Assembly (NCBI GenBank): GCA_030549495.1
Contig: JAUIRK010000855.1
Span: forward strand, 10,001-74,000
DNA length: 64,000 nt
Source of the DNA: Nectonema munidae
Taxonomy: Eukaryota > Nematomorpha > Nectonematoida > Nectonematidae
Direction of reading: 5' to 3'
In this document: positions 1 through 13,944 of the stretch, in pieces
Layout: each line of letters begins with the position of its first letter
Numbering within the stretch: the stretch's first letter is position 1
Made by a program: the position numbers and the translations under genes
Notes under the pieces: model-generated
Seen by the model: the letters and a program-made list of their open reading frames with translations, nothing else
Told to the model about the DNA's origin: nothing
Databases searched by the model: none

Positions 1-3000
1 GCCTGGCCTGGCCTGGCCTGGCCTGGCCTGGCCTGGCCTGGCCTGGCCTGGCCTGGCCTGGCCCTGGCCTGGCCTGGCCTGGCCTGGCCTGGCCTGGCCT
101 GGCCTGGCCTGGCCTGGCCTGGCCTGGCCTGGCCTGGCCTGGCCTGGCCTGGCCTGGCCTGGCCTGGCCTGGCCTGGCCTGGCCTGGCCTGGCCTGGCCT
201 GGCCTGGCCTGGCCTGGCCCTGGCCTGGCCTGGCCTGGCCTGGCCTGGCCTGGCCTGGCCTGGCCTGGCCTGGCCTGGCCTGGCCTGGCCTGGCCTGGCC
301 TGGCCTGGCCTGGCCTGGCCTGGCCTGGCCTGGCCTGGCCTGGCCTGGCCTGGCCTGGCCTGGCCTGGCCTGGCCTGGCCTGGCCTGGCCTGGCCTGGCC
401 TGGCCTGGCCTGGCCTGGCCTGGCCCTGGCCCTGGCCTGGCCTGGCCTGGCCTGGCCTGGCCTGGCCTGGCCTGGCCTGGCCTGGCCTGGCCTGGCCTGG
501 CCTGGCCTGGCCTGGCCTGGCCTGGCCTGGCCTGGCCTGGCCTGGCCTGGCCTGGCCTGGCCTGGCCTGGCCTGGCCTGGCCTGGCCTGGCCTGGCCTGG
601 CCTGGCCTGGCCTGGCCTGGCCTGGCCTGGCCTGGCCTGGCCTGGCCTGGCCTGGCCTGGCCTGGCCTGGCCTGGCCTGGCCTGGCCTGGCCTGGCCTGG
701 CCTGGCCTGGCCTGGCCTGGCCTGGCCTGGCCCTGGCCTGGCCTGGCCTGGCCTGGCCCTGGCCTGGCCTGGCCTGGCCTGGCCTGGCCTGGCCTGGCCT
801 GGCCTGGCCTGGCCTGGCCTGGCCTGGCCTGGCCTGGCCTGGCCTGGCCTGGCCTGGCCTGGCCTGGCCTGGCCTGGCCTGGCCTGGCCTGGCCTGGCCT
901 GGCCTGGCCTGGCCTGGCCTGGCCTGGCCTGGCCTGGCCTGGCCTGGCCTGGCCTGGCCTGGCCTGGCCTGGCCTGGCCTGGCCTGGCCTGGCCTGGCCT
1001 GGCCTGGCCTGGCCTGGCCTGGCCTGGCCTGGCCTGGCCTGGCCTGGCCTGGCCTGGCCCTGGCCTGGCCTGGCCTGGCCTGGCCTGGCCTGGCCTGGCC
1101 TGGCCTGGCCTGGCCCTGGCCTGGCCTGGCCTGGCCTGGCCTGGCCTGGCCTGGCCTGGCCTGGCCTGGCCTGGCCTGGCCTGGCCTGGCCTGGCCTGGC
1201 CTGGCCTGGCCTGGCCTGGCCCTGGCCCTGGCCTGGCCTGGCCTGGCCCTGGCCTGGCCTGGCCTGGCCTGGCCTGGCCTGGCCTGGCCTGGCCTGGCCT
1301 GGCCTGGCCTGGCCTGGCCTGGCCTGGCTGCTGGCCTGGCCTGGCTGGCCTGGCCTGGCCTGGCCTGGCCTGGTGGCCTGGCCTGGCCTGGCCTGGCCTG
1401 GCCTGGCCTGGCCTGGCCTGGCCTGGCCTGGCCTGGCCTGGCCTGGCCTGGCCTGTGCCTGGCCTGGCCTGGCCTGGCCTGGCCTGGCCTGGCCTGGCTG
1501 GCCTGGCCTGGCCTGGCCTGGTGGCCTGGCCTGGCCTGGTGGCCTGGCCTGCCTGGCCTGGCCTGGCCTGGCCTGGCCTGGCCTGGCCTGGCCTGGCCTG
1601 GCCTGGCCTGGCCTGGCCTGGCCTGGCCTGGCCTGCTGGCCTGGCCTGGCCTGGCCTGGCCTGGCCTGGCCTGGCCTGGCCCTGGCCTGGCCTGGCCTGG
1701 CCTGGCCTGGCCTGGCCTGGCCTGGCCTGGCCTGGCCTGGCCTGGCCTGGCCTGGCCTGGCCTGGCCTGGCCTGGCCTGGCCTGGCCTGGCCTGGCCTGG
1801 CCTGGCCTGGCCTGCCTGGCCTGCCTGGCCTGGCCTGGCCTGGCCTGGCCTGGCCTGGCCTGGCCTGGCCTGGCCTGGCCTGGCCTGGCCTGGCCTGGCC
1901 TGGCCTGGCCTGGCCTGGCCTGGCCTGGCCTGGCCTGGCCTGGCCTGGCCTGGCCTGGCCCTGGCCTGGCCTGGCCTGGCCTGGCCTGGCCTGGCCTGGC
2001 CTGGCCTGGCCTGGCCTGGCCTGGCCTGGCCTGGCCTGGCCTGGCCTGGCCTGGCCTGGCCTGGCCTGGCCTGGCCTGGCCTGGCCTGGCCTGGCCTGGC
2101 CTGGCCTGGCCTGGCCTGGCCTGGCCTGGCCTGGCCTGGCCTGGCCTGGCCTGGCCTGGCCTGGCCTGGCCTGGCCTGGCCTGGCCTGGCCCTGGCCTGG
2201 CCTGGCCTGGCCTGGCCTGGCCTGGCCTGGCCTGGCCCTGGCCTGGCCTGGCCTGGCCTGGCCTGGCCTGGCCTGGCCTGGCCTGGCCTGGCCTGGCCTG
2301 GCCTGGCCTGGCCTGGCCTGGCCTGGCCTGGCCTGGCCTGGCCTGGCCTGGCCTGGCCTGGCCTGGCCTGGCCTGGCCTGGCCTGGCCTGGCCTGGCCTG
2401 GCCTGGCCTGGCCTGGCCTGGCCTGGCCTGGCCCTGGCCTGGCCTGGCCTGGCCTGGCCTGGCCTGGCCTGGCCTGGCCTGGCCTGGCCTGGCCTGGCCT
2501 GGCCTGGCCTGGCCTGGCCCTGGCCTGGCCTGGCCTGGCCTGGCCTGGCCTGGCCTGGCCTGGCCTGGCCTGGCCTGGCCTGGCCTGGCCTGGCCTGGCC
2601 TGGCCTGGCCTGGCCCTGGCCTGGCCTGGCCTGGCCTGGCCTGGCCTGGCCTGGCCTGGCCTGGCCTGGCCTGGCCTGGCCTGGCCCTGGCCTGGCCTGG
2701 CCTGGCCTGGCCTGGCCTGGCCTGGCCTGGCCTGGCCTGGCCTGGCCTGGCCTGGCCTGGCCTGGCCTGGCCTGGCCTGGCCTGGCCTGGCCTGGCCTGG
2801 CCTGGCCTGGCCTGGCCTGGCCTGGCCTGGCCTGGCCTGGCCTGGCCTGGCCTGGCCTGGCCTGGCCTGGCCTGGCCTGGCCTGGCCTGGCCTGGCCTGG
2901 CCTGGCCTGCCTGGCCTGCCTGGCCTGGCCTGGCCTGGCCTGGCCTGGCCTGGCTGGCCTGGCCTGGCCTGGCTGGCTGGCTGGCTGGCCTGGCTGGCTG

Positions 3001-4714
3001 GCTGGCCTGGCCTGGCCTGGCCTGGCCTGCCTGGCCTGGCTGCCTGGCCTGGCCTGGCCTGGCCTGGCCTGGCCTGGCCTGGCCTGGCCTGGCCTGGCCT
3101 GGCTGGCCTGGCCTGGCCTGGCCTGGCCTGGCCTGGCCTGGCCTGGCCTGGCCTGGCCTGGCCTGGCCTGGCCTGGCCTGGCCTGGCCTGGCCCTGGCCT
3201 GGCCCTGGCCCTGGCCTGGCCTGGCCTGGCCTGGCCTGGCCTGGCCTGGCCTGGCCTGGCCTGGCCTGGCCTGGCCTGGCCTGGCCTGGCTGGCCTGGCC
3301 TGGCCTGGCCTGGCCTGGCTGGCCTGGCTGGCCTGTGGCCTGGCCTGGCCTGGCCTGGTGGCTGGCCTGGCTGGCCTGGCCTGGCCTGGCCTGGCCTGGT
3401 GCCTGTGTGGCTGGCCTGGTCTGGCCTGCTGGCTGTGGCTGCTGCTGGCGGCCTGGCCTGGCGGCCTGGCCCTGCTGGCCTGGCCTGGCCTGCCTGTGCT
3501 GGTGGTCTGGCCTGGCCTGTGCTGGCTGTTGCCTGCTGGCCTGCCTGCTGTGCTGTGCCTGGCCTGGCCTGGCTCGCCTGGCCTGTGTGCCTGGCCTGGT
3601 GTGCCTGCCTGCGGCTGGCTGCGGTCTGGTGTGGCTGGTGCTGTGCGTGCTGGCTGGCTGTGGCTGTGTGGCTCTTGCTGCTGCGCTGGCTGGGGCTGGC
3701 CTGGCCGCTGGCTGCTGCTGCCTGGTGTGGCTGTGGTGGCTGGCCTGGCTGCTGCGTGGCCTGGCCTGGTGGCTGGCTGGCCCTGCCTGCTGGCCTGGCC
3801 CTGGCCTGGCCTGGCTGGCTGGCTGGCTGGCCTGCCTGGCCTGCTGGCCTGGCCTGCTGGCCTGGCCTGGCTGTGCTGGCTGGCTGCTGTGCGCCGCTGG
3901 CCTGTGCGGTGGCCCTGCCCTGGCCTGGCCTGGCCTGTGCCTGGCCTGCCTGCCTGGCCTGGCCTGCCTGGCTGGCTGGCCTGGCTGGTGCTGTGGCTGG
4001 TGGCTGCTGGCTGGCTGGTGGCTGCTGCCTGGCCTGGCCTGGCCTGTGCCTGTGCTGCTGGCTGGCCTGGCCTGGCTGGCCTGGCTGGCTGGCTGTGCTG
4101 CTGGCCTGCCTGGCCTGCCTGGCGGCCTGGCCTGGCCTGGCCTGCCTGGCCCTGGCCTGGCCTGGCCTGGCCTGGCCTGGCCTGGCTGGTGCTGCCTGGC
4201 TGGCTGCCTGGTGGCCTGGCTGGTGCCTGGCTGGCCTGGCCTGGTGGTGGCCTGGCTGGTGCTGGTGGTGGTGGTGGGTGGTTGGCCCTGCCCTGGCTGG
4301 CCTGGCCTGGTCCTGGCCTTGTGCCTGGCTGCCTGGTGGCCTGGCTGCTGGCCTGGCCTGGTGGCCTGGCCTGGCCTGGCCCTGGCCTGGCCTGGCCTGG
4401 CCTGCCTGGCCTGGCCTGGCCTGGCCTGGCCTGGCCCTGGCCTGGCCTGGCCTGGCCTGGCCTGGCCTGGCCTGGCCTGGCCTGGCCTGGCCTGGCCTGG
4501 CCTGGCCTGGCCTGGCTGGCCTGGCCTGGCCTGGCCTGGCCTGGCCTGGCCTGGCCTGGCCTGGCTGGCCTGGCCTGGCCTGGCCTGGTGGCCTGGCTGG
4601 TGGCCTGGCCTGGCCTGGCCTGGCCTGGCCTGGCCTGGCCTGGCCTGGCCTGGCCTGGCCTGGCCTGGCCTGGTGGCTGGCCTGGCCTGGCCTGGCCTGG
4701 CTGGCCTGGCCTGG
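1..4714 (+). repeat. (CCTGG)n pentamer array, probable misread telomere
   Basis: Almost pure tandem CCTGG, with occasional CCCTGG hexamers and a noisy stretch (about 3330-4290) of CTGG, GCTG and GGTGG variants. It touches the start of the window and runs in register into CCTAA and CCCTAA at 4715. The open reading frames through it (Gly-Leu-Ala-Trp-Pro periodicity) are only a result of stop-free repeat. CCTGG and CCCTGG are the A-to-G versions of CCTAA and CCCTAA, and (CCCTGG)n is a known nanopore base-calling error for (CCCTAA)n. I read this as the terminal telomere with wrong base calls; a true GC-rich satellite is the alternative. Confidence 0.85.
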
Positions 4715-4886
4715 CCTAACCCTAACCCTAACCCTAACCCTAACCCTACCTAACCCTACCCTAACCCTAACCCTAACCTAACCCTAACCCTAACCCTAAC
4801 CCTAACCTAACCCTAACCCTAACCCTAACCCTAACCCTAACCCTAACCCTAACCCTAACCCTAACCTAACCTAACCCTAACCCTAA
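4715..4886 (+). repeat. telomeric CCCTAA repeats
   Basis: About 29 units of CCCTAA with some CCTAA and CCCTA variants. The C-rich strand reads left to right, the orientation expected at the left end of a chromosome with the interior to the right. It is the junction between the CCTGG array and the AT-rich subtelomere. Confidence 0.95.
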
Positions 4887-6883
4887 TTTTTAACTAGTTT
4901 TTTCTAACCAGGGTTAGCTAAACCAACTGCAATGGAATAGAATATCTCTTCTAATCAATAAGGATGACTGGGGACCTTAATTTTCTTAGCCCAAATTAGG
5001 ATCGGCTCCTAATCGGACCATTTTTTCCAAAAATGGATTTTTTCATTAATAAATCTCCCGTGGATAGGTTGGAATCGCCGTGGATGGTCCAAATCGGTTA
5101 CCGATTGATTTGACATGTCTATGTCCCGTATATTCCCGGGAAAAAGTTACAGTTATTAATTTTTTTTTTAGGACCCAGTTATGAACGCACTAACGGACCT
5201 CATTTTCGTATTTAAAAATTTTTTTTTTTTTGTTGAAGTAGTAAGTGTAAATTTTTTTTTAATTAAAAGAGATATTCAAATTCTGATTGCAGATTCGGAC
5301 TCTACGCCTAAAACTGAGTAAGAATCACCTATAAAATAATTTTCTAAAAAAATTTTCCAATACCCCCCCCTTGGGAAAATGAGGTCCGTTAGTGAAATTT
5401 CGTCATAACTTTTTAATTAAAAGAGATATTCAAATTCTGATTGCAGATTTGGAATCTACGCCAAAATCCCTATCAGAAACAATTATTAAATAAAAAATCC
5501 ATCATTGAAAAAAAAGGTCCGTTAGTGAGCTCTCATCCTATATTTTTGGTCGTAAAAAATTTTCAAACTGTGATAACTTTTTAATTAGAAGAGATATTCA
5601 AATTCTGATTGCAGATTCGGAATCTACGCATAAAACTGAGTCAGAAACAACTATAAAAAAATTTTCGAAAAAATTTTCCAATACCCCCCCCTTGGGAAAA
5701 TGAGGTCCGTTAGTGAGCTCTCATCCTAATTTGGTCGTAAAAAAAATTCAAACTGTCATAACTTTTTAATTAGAAGAGATATTCAAATTCTGATTGCAGA
5801 TTTGGAATCTACGCCAAAATCCCTATCAGAAACATTTATTAAATAAAAAATCCATCATTGGAAAAAAAGGTCCGTTAGTGAGCTCTCATCCTATATTTTT
5901 GGTCGTAAAAAATTTTCAAACTGTGATAACTTTTTAATTAAAAGAGATATTCAAATTCTGATTGCAGATTCGGAATCTACGCATAAATCCATCTCAGAAT
6001 CAACTATAAATAAAAAATAAAAAATTTTTTTCCAATACCCCCCCCTTGGAAAAATGAGGTCCGTTAGTGAAATTTTGTCATAACTTTTTAATTATAGGAG
6101 ATATTCAAATTCTGATTGCAGATTTGGAATCTACGCCAAAATCCCTATCAGAAACATTTATTAAATAAAAAATCCATCATTGGAAAAAAAGGTCCGTTAG
6201 TGAGCTCTCATCCTATATTTTTGGTCGTAAAAAATTTTCAAACTGTGATAACTTTTTAATTAGAAGAGATATTCAAATTCTGATTGCAGATTCGGAATCT
6301 ACGCATAAATCCATCTCAGAATCAACTATAAATAAAAAATAAAAAATTTTTTTCCAATACCCCCCCCTTGGAAAAATGAGGTCCGTTAGTGAAATTTTGT
6401 CATAACTTTTTAATTATAGGAGATATTCAAATTCTTATTGCAGATTTGAAATCTACGCCAAAATCCCTATCAGAAACAAATATTAAATAAAAAATCCATC
6501 ATTGGAAAAAAAAGGTCCGTTAGTGAGCTCTCATCCTATTTTGGTCGTAAAAAATCATGTAAAAAAATTTTTGAAGCCTATACTTCCCATACAAAAAAGG
6601 TCCGTTAGTGAGCTCTCATCCTAATTTGGTCGTAAAAAAAATTCAAACTGTCATAACTTTTTAATTAGAAGAGATATTAAAATTCTGATTGCAGATTCGG
6701 AATCTACGCCAAAATCCCTATCAGAAACAATTATTAAATAAAAAATCCATCATTGGAAAAAAAAGGTCCGTTAGTGAGCTCTCATCCTATTTTGGTCGTA
6801 AAAAGTTAAAATTGTCATAACTTTTTAATTAGAAGAGATATTCAAATTCTGATTGCAGATTCGGAATCTACGCATAAAACTGA

Positions 6884-7543
6884 TCCAGAATCGTCCTATT
6901 TGTTATTAATTTAATAATATGTATACATATAATTCAAAAAGTCAACTCATATACTATATATATGTGTACAAAGTATAGCGATTTTCAGTAACATTTCCAA
7001 ATTGACATATTGAAAAACTAATATTTGCGATAACTCAGCAATTATAAGTCCAATCTTGTATTAATGGGTATCAAAATGTTAGTCTCTGCAAGAGCTTTCG
7101 AATGATACCAGTTTCAAGTTGATCGGACTTGTGGTTCGGGTTTTAGAACGAAAAGACACTTTTTGAGCTAAAAAAAGGACTTAGGGTTAAGTAAAATCAC
7201 TGATATATACATCTAAAATAAAGAAATTCTAATATATTAAGGTACTATCCGATGTAAAATTTGATTTTCTTTCGAATGGCGTAGGTTAGAAGTCCGTAGG
7301 TAGTGTAGTTACAGAGTTACAATGCTTTAAATGTCTAAAAATGGGAAAAAACATCAAATTTCACATAGGGTAGTATCTAAATCCAAATATATAAAGCCGA
7401 TCTCTTAGATATTTTAGTAAAAGATTCTTTTAATAATGTTCTACAACTTTGCAAAGTTACAAGTGGCTGTGATAAATATAAATCAATTTTATACACTCTG
7501 AAACTTATCTATATATATGTACAAATAGTAAAATCTTCGATAT
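6884..7543 (+). repeat. 660-bp subtelomeric block, copy 1 of 3
   Basis: Begins after 'aaaactgatccagaatcgtc' and ends before the satellite resumes with 'ctttttaattaaaagagat'. It contains 'gtcaactcatatactatata', 'tttgcgataactcagcaatt' and 'ggcgtaggttagaagtccgt'. It repeats almost unchanged at 10105 and 13280 and holds no open frame of note. Confidence 0.9.
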
Positions 7544-9319
7544 CTTTTTAATTAAAAGAGATATTCAAATTCTGATTGCAGATTCGGAATCTACGCATAA
7601 AACTGAGTCAGAAACAACTATAAAAAATTTTTCCAAAATTTTGAAAATTTTCCCGTGGATCGGGAACGGTATGAGATATGGAAAAACTGATTGCACCGTT
7701 GGAATCAGCATCAAAATCTATATAAGACAGTACTATAAAATTATAATTAGTTTGAGAAAATAAAAAAATATTCGCAAAAAACGCTTAAAAATGCTCTAAA
7801 TCGCTTGAAAATAGTGCTAAAATGCTTATATTTGAGTAAAATATCACATTGTGAAATTATATCAGATTTTCATTCTAAGCAACGTAGTCAGTAAGTGATA
7901 ACATTTCCTAACTTTTTAATTAGAAGAGATATTCAAGTTCTGATTGCAGATTCGAAATCTACGCATAAAACTGAGTCAGAATCAACTGTAAAAAAATTTC
8001 GAAAAAATTCTCCAATACCCCCCCCCCTTGGGAAAATGAGGTCCGTTAGTGACATTTCGTCCTAACTTTTTAATTATAAGAGATATTCAAATTCTGATTG
8101 CAGATTCGGAATCTACGCATAAAACTGAGTCAGAAACAATTATAAAAAAATTTAAAAATTTTTTTTTAAATGTCATAACTTTTTAATTAAAAGAGATATT
8201 CAAATTCTGATTGCAGATTCGGACTCTACGCATAAAACTGAGTAAGAATCACCTATAAAATAATTTTAAAAAATTTTCCAAACCCCCCTTGGAATCGTTA
8301 GTGAAATCGTCTAACTTTTCGCCGTTAGTGAGCTCTCATCCATATTTTGGTCGTAAAAAATTTTCAAATGTGTAACATTATAATTAATTTTAAATTTTAA
8401 AATGTCATAACTTTTAATTAAGGAGATATTCAAATTCTGATTGCAGATTTGGAATCTACGCCAAAATCCCTATCAGAAACAATTATTAAATAAAAAATCC
8501 ATCATTGAAAAAAAAGGTCCGTTAGTGAGCTCTCATCCTATATTTTTGGTCGTAAAAAATTTTCAAACTGTGATAACTTTTTAATTAGAAGAGATATTCA
8601 AATTCTGATTGCAGATTCGGAATCTACGCATAAAACTGAGTCAGAAACAACTAAATAAAAATTTTAAAAAATTTTCCAATACCCCCTTGGAAAATGAGGT
8701 CCGTTAGTGAGAATAATAACTAACTAATTAGGGTCGGAAAAAAAATTTTTTTTTTCTTTTTTTTATGCCGAATATTGTTCCTTTTCTCCTATTCGTTCGT
8801 TTCCTCCCTTTTCCTATTCTATATTCCAAAAATATTAATTTTTTTTTTTTCTCCTACCACTAACGGACCTCATATACAATATTAGTCATAACTTTTTTAT
8901 TATAAGAGATATTCAAATTCTGATTGCAGATTTGGAATCTACGCATAAATCCCTTTCAGAAACAATTATTAAATAAAAAATCCATCATTCGGAAAAAAAA
9001 ATTTTTTTTTTAATTCTCCAATACCCCCCCCTTGGGAAAAAAGGTCCGTTAGTGACATTTCATCCTAACTTTTTAATTAGAAGAGATATTCAAATTCTGA
9101 TTGCAGATTCGGAATCTACGCATAAAACTGAGTCAGAAACAACTATAAAAAAATTTTCGAAAAAATTTTCCAATACCCCCCCCTTGGGAAAATGAGGTCC
9201 GTTAGTGACATTTCGTCCTAACTTTTTAATTAGAAGAGATATACAAATTCTGATTACAGATTCAGAATCTATGCATAAATCCATCTCAGAATCAACCATA
9301 AAAAAATTTTGACCCCGGG

Positions 9320-9575
9320 CCGAATTCGGCTCCCCGTGGATCGGGAACGGTATGAGATATGGGAAAACTGATTGCACCGTTGGAATCAGCATCAAAAACT
9401 ACATCAGATTCAACTATTATATTAGTTACGTCCAATTTTTGTCCCCGGGACCGAATTTGGCTGTCCCGTGGATCGGGAACGGTATGAGATATGGAAAAAC
9501 TGATTATACCGTTGGAATCAGCGTCAAAATCTCTACAAGACTGTACTATAAAATTATAATTAGTTTGAGAAAATA
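9320..9575 (+). repeat. second satellite family (GTGGATCGGGAACGGT units), two units
   Basis: Two adjacent units each contain 'ccgtggatcgggaacggtat', 'gatatgggaaaactgattgc' (or a close form) and 'ttggaatcagc'. They are separated by 'ttacgtccaatttttgtccc'. Single units occur after each 660-bp block (near 7655, 11027 and 14218) and a run of four lies at 15050-15545. Confidence 0.8.
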
Positions 9576-10104
9576 AAAAAATATTCGCGAAAAACGCTTA
9601 AACGTGCTCTAAATCGCTTGAAAATAGTGGCAAAATGCTTATATTTGAGTAAAATATCTCATTGTGAAATTATATAAGATTTTCATTGTAAGCAACGTAG
9701 TCTGTTAGAGATATAAAATCAGAACTTTTTAATTAGAAGAGATATTCAAATTCTGATTGCAGATTCGGAATCTACGCATAAAACTGAGTCAGAAACAACT
9801 ATAAAAAAATTTTTGAAAAAATTTTCCAATACCCCCCCCTTGGGAAAATGAGGTCCGTTAGTGAAATTTCGTCATAACTTTTTAATTAGAAGAGATATTA
9901 AAATTCTGATTGCAGATTTGGAATCTACGCCAAAATCCCTATCAGAAACAATTATTAAATAAAAAATCCATCATTGGAAAAAAAAGGTCCGTTAGTGAGC
10001 TCTCATCCTATTTTTGGTCGTAAAAAGTTAAAATTGTCATAAATTTTTAATTAGAAGAGATATTCAAATTCTGATTGCAGATTCGGAATCTACGCATAAA
10101 ACTG

Positions 10105-10771
10105 ATCCAGAATCGTCCTATTTGTTATTAATTTAATAATATGTATACATATAATTCAAAAAGTCAACTCATATACTATATATATGTGTACAAAGTATAG
10201 CGATTTTCAGTAACATTTCCAAATTGACATATTGAAAAACTAATATTTGCGATAACTCAGCAATTATAAGTCCAATGTTGTATTAATGGGTATCAAAATG
10301 TTCGTCTCTGCAAGAGCTTTCGAATGATACCAGTTTCATGTTGATCGGACTTGTGGTTCGGGTTTTAGAACAAAAAGACACTTTTTGAGCTAAAAAAAGG
10401 ACTTAGGGTTAAGTAAAATCATTGATATATACCTCTAAAATAAAGAAAATCTAATATATTAAAGTACTATCCGATGTAAAATTTGATTTTCTTTCGAATG
10501 GCGTAGGTTAGAAGTCCGTAGGTAATGTAGTTACAGAGTTACAATGCTTTAAATGTCTAAAAATGGGAAAAAACATCAAATTTCACATAGGGTAGTATCT
10601 AAATCCAAATATATTAAGCCAATCTCTTAGATATTTTAGCTAAAGATTCTTTTAATAATGTTCTACAACTTTGTAAAGTTACAAGTGGCTGCAATAAATA
10701 TAAATACTTTTTTATACACTCTGAAACTTATATATATATATGTAAAAATATTAAAATCTTCGATATCTTTG
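10105..10771 (+). repeat. 660-bp subtelomeric block, copy 2 of 3
   Basis: Near-identical to the blocks at 6884 and 13280 with scattered substitutions. It starts 3221 bp after copy 1, which sets the higher-order period of the array. Confidence 0.9.
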
Positions 10772-13279
10772 TAATTATAAGAGATATTCAAATTCTAATT
10801 GCAGATTCGGAATCTACGCATAAAACTGAGTCAGAAACAACTATAAAAAAATTTTCGAAAAAATTCTCCAATACCCCCCCCTTGGGAAAAAAAGTTCACC
10901 AAAATTTTTTTAGTTATAACTTTTTAATTAGAAGAGATATTCAAATTCTGATTGCAGATTCGGAATCTACGCATAAAACTGAGTCAGAAACAACTATAAA
11001 AAATTTTTCCAAAATTTTGAAAATTTTCCCGTGGATCGGGAACGGTATGAGATATGGAAAAACTGATTGCACCGTTGGAATCAGCATCAAAATCTATATA
11101 AGACAGTACTATAAAATTATAATTAGTTTGAGAAAATAAAAAAATATTCGCGAAAAACGCTTAAAAATGCTCTAAATCGCTTGAAAATAGTGCTAAAATG
11201 CTTATATTTGAGTAAAATATCACATTGTGAAATTATATCAGATTTTCATTGTAAGCAACGTAGTCAGTAAGTGATAACATTTCCTAACTTTTTAATTAGA
11301 AGAGATATTCAAATTCTGATTGCAGATTCGGAATCTACGCATAAAACTGAGTCAGAATCAACTGTAAAAAAAATTTCGAAAAAATTCTCCAATACCCCCC
11401 CCTTGGGAAAATGAGGTCCGTTAGTGAGCTCTCATCCTAATTTGGTCGTAAAAAAAAATTCAAACTGTCATAACTTTTTAATTAGAAGAGATATTCAAAT
11501 TCTGATTGCAGATTTGGAATCTACGCCAAAATCCCTATCAGAAACATTTATTAAATAAAAAATCCATCATTGGAAAAAAAGGTCCGTTAGTGAGCTCTCA
11601 TCCTAATTTGGTCGTAAAAAAAAATTCAAACTGTCATAACTTTTTAATTAGAAGAGATATTCAAATTCTGATTGCAGATTCGGAATCTACGCATAAAACT
11701 GAGTAAGAATCATCTATAAAATAATTTTTAAAAAAATTTTCCAATACCTCCCCTCCTTTGGAAAAAGAGGTTTGTTAATGCAAAACTGTCATAACTTTTT
11801 AATTAGAAGAGATATTCAAATTCTGATTGCAGATTTGGAATCTACGCCAAAATCCCTATCAGAAACATTTATTAAATAAAAAATCCATCATTGGAAAAAA
11901 AGGTCCGTTAGTGAGCTCTCATCCTAATTTGGTCGTAAAAAAAAATTCAAACTGTCATAACTTTTTAATTAGAAGAGATATTCAAATTCTGATTGCAGAT
12001 TCGGAATCTACGCATAAAACTGAGTCAGAAACAACTATAAAAAAATTTTCGAAAAAATTTTCCAATACCCCCCCCTTGGGAAAATGAGGTCCGTTAGTGA
12101 GCTCTCATCCTAATTTGGTCGTAAAAAAAAATTCAAACTGTCATAACTTTTTAATTAGAAGAGATATTCAAATTCTGATTGCAGATTTGGAATCTACGCC
12201 AAAATCCCTATCAGAAACATTTATTAAATAAAAAATCCATCATTGGAAAAAAAGGTCCGTTAGTGAGCTCTCATCCTATATTTTTGGTCGTAAAAAATTT
12301 TCAAACTGTGATAACTTTTTAATTAGAAGAGATATTCAAATTCTGATTGCAGATTCGGAATCTACGCATAAAACTGAGTCAGAAACAACTATAAAAAAAT
12401 TTTCGAAAAAATTTTCCAATACCCCCCTTGGGAAAATGAGGTCCGTTAGTGAGCTCATTTGTAAAAAAATTCACTGTCATAACTTTTTAATTAGAAGAGA
12501 TATTCAAATTCTGATTGCAGATTTGGAATCTACGCCAAAATCCCTATCAGAAACATTTATTAAATAAAAAATCCATCATTGGAAAAAAAGGTCCGTTAGT
12601 GAGCTCTCATCCTAATTTGGTCGTAAAAAAAAATTCAAACTGTCATAACTTTTTAATTAGAAGAGATATTCAAATTCTGATTGCAGATTCGGAATCTACG
12701 CATAAAACTGAGTCAGAAACAACTATAAATAAAAAATAAAAAATTTTTTTCCAATACCCCCCCCTTGGAAAAATGAGGTCCGTTAGTGAAATTTTGTCAT
12801 AACTTTTTAATTATAGGAGATATTCAAATTCTGATTGCAGATTTGAAATCTACGCCAAAATCCCTATCAGAAACAATTATTAAATAAAAAATCCATCATT
12901 GGAAAAAAAAGGTCCGTTAGTGAGCTCTCAGCCTATTTTGGTCGTAAAAAATCATGTAAAAAAATTTTTGAAGCCTATACTTCCCATACAAAAAAGGTCC
13001 GTTAGTGAGCTCTCATCCTAATTTGGTCGTAAAAAAATTTCAAACTCTCATAACTTTTTAATTAGAAGAGATACTAAAATTCTGATTGCAGATTTGGAAT
13101 CTACGCCAAAATCCCTATCAGAAACAATTATTAAATAAAAAATCCATCATTGGAAAAAAAAGGTCCGTTAGTGAGCTCTCAGCCTATTTTGGTCGTAAAA
13201 ACTTAAAATTGTCATAACTTTTTAATTAGAAGAGATATTCAAATTCTGATTGCAGATTCGGAATCTACGCATAAAACTG

Positions 13280-13944
13280 ATCCAGAATCGTCTTATTTGT
13301 TATTAATTTAATAATATGTATACATATAATTCAAAAAGTCAACTCATATACTATATATATGTGTACAAAGTATAGCGATTTTCAGTAACATTTCCAAATT
13401 GACATATTGAAAAACTAATATTTGCGATAACTCAGCAATTATAAGTCCAATCTTGTATTAATGGGTATCAAAATGTTCGTCTCTGCAAGAGCTTTCGAAT
13501 GATACCAGTTTCAAGTTGATCGGACCTGTCATTCGGGTTTTAGAACCAAAAGACACTTTTTGAGCTAAAAAAAGGACTTAGGGTTAAGTAAAATCACTGA
13601 TATATACATCTAAAATAAAGAAATTCTAATATATTAAGGTACTATCCGATGTAAAATTTGATTTTCTTTCGAATGGCGTAGGTTAGAAGTCCGTAGGTAA
13701 TGTAGTTACAGAGTTACAATGCTTTAAATGTCTAAAAATGGGAAAAAACATCAAATTTCACATAGGGTAGTATCTAAATCCAAATATATAAAGCCGATCT
13801 CTTAGATATTTTAGTAAAAGATTCTTTTAATAATGTTCTACAACTTTGCAAAGTTACAAGTGGCTGTGATAAATATAAATCTATTTTATACACTCTGAAA
13901 CTTATCTATATATATGTACAAATAGTAAAATATTCGATATCTTT
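13280..13944 (+). repeat. 660-bp subtelomeric block, copy 3 of 3
   Basis: Third copy, about 3175 bp after copy 2. As with the other copies, it is followed within a few satellite units by a 'cccgtggatcgggaacggta' unit. Confidence 0.9.

Noticed and set aside
1373-4781. Long open frames of Gly-Leu-Ala-Trp-Pro repeats (over 1100 codons)
   Set aside because: They are translations of the CCTGG array, which has no stop in any frame; probably misread telomere.
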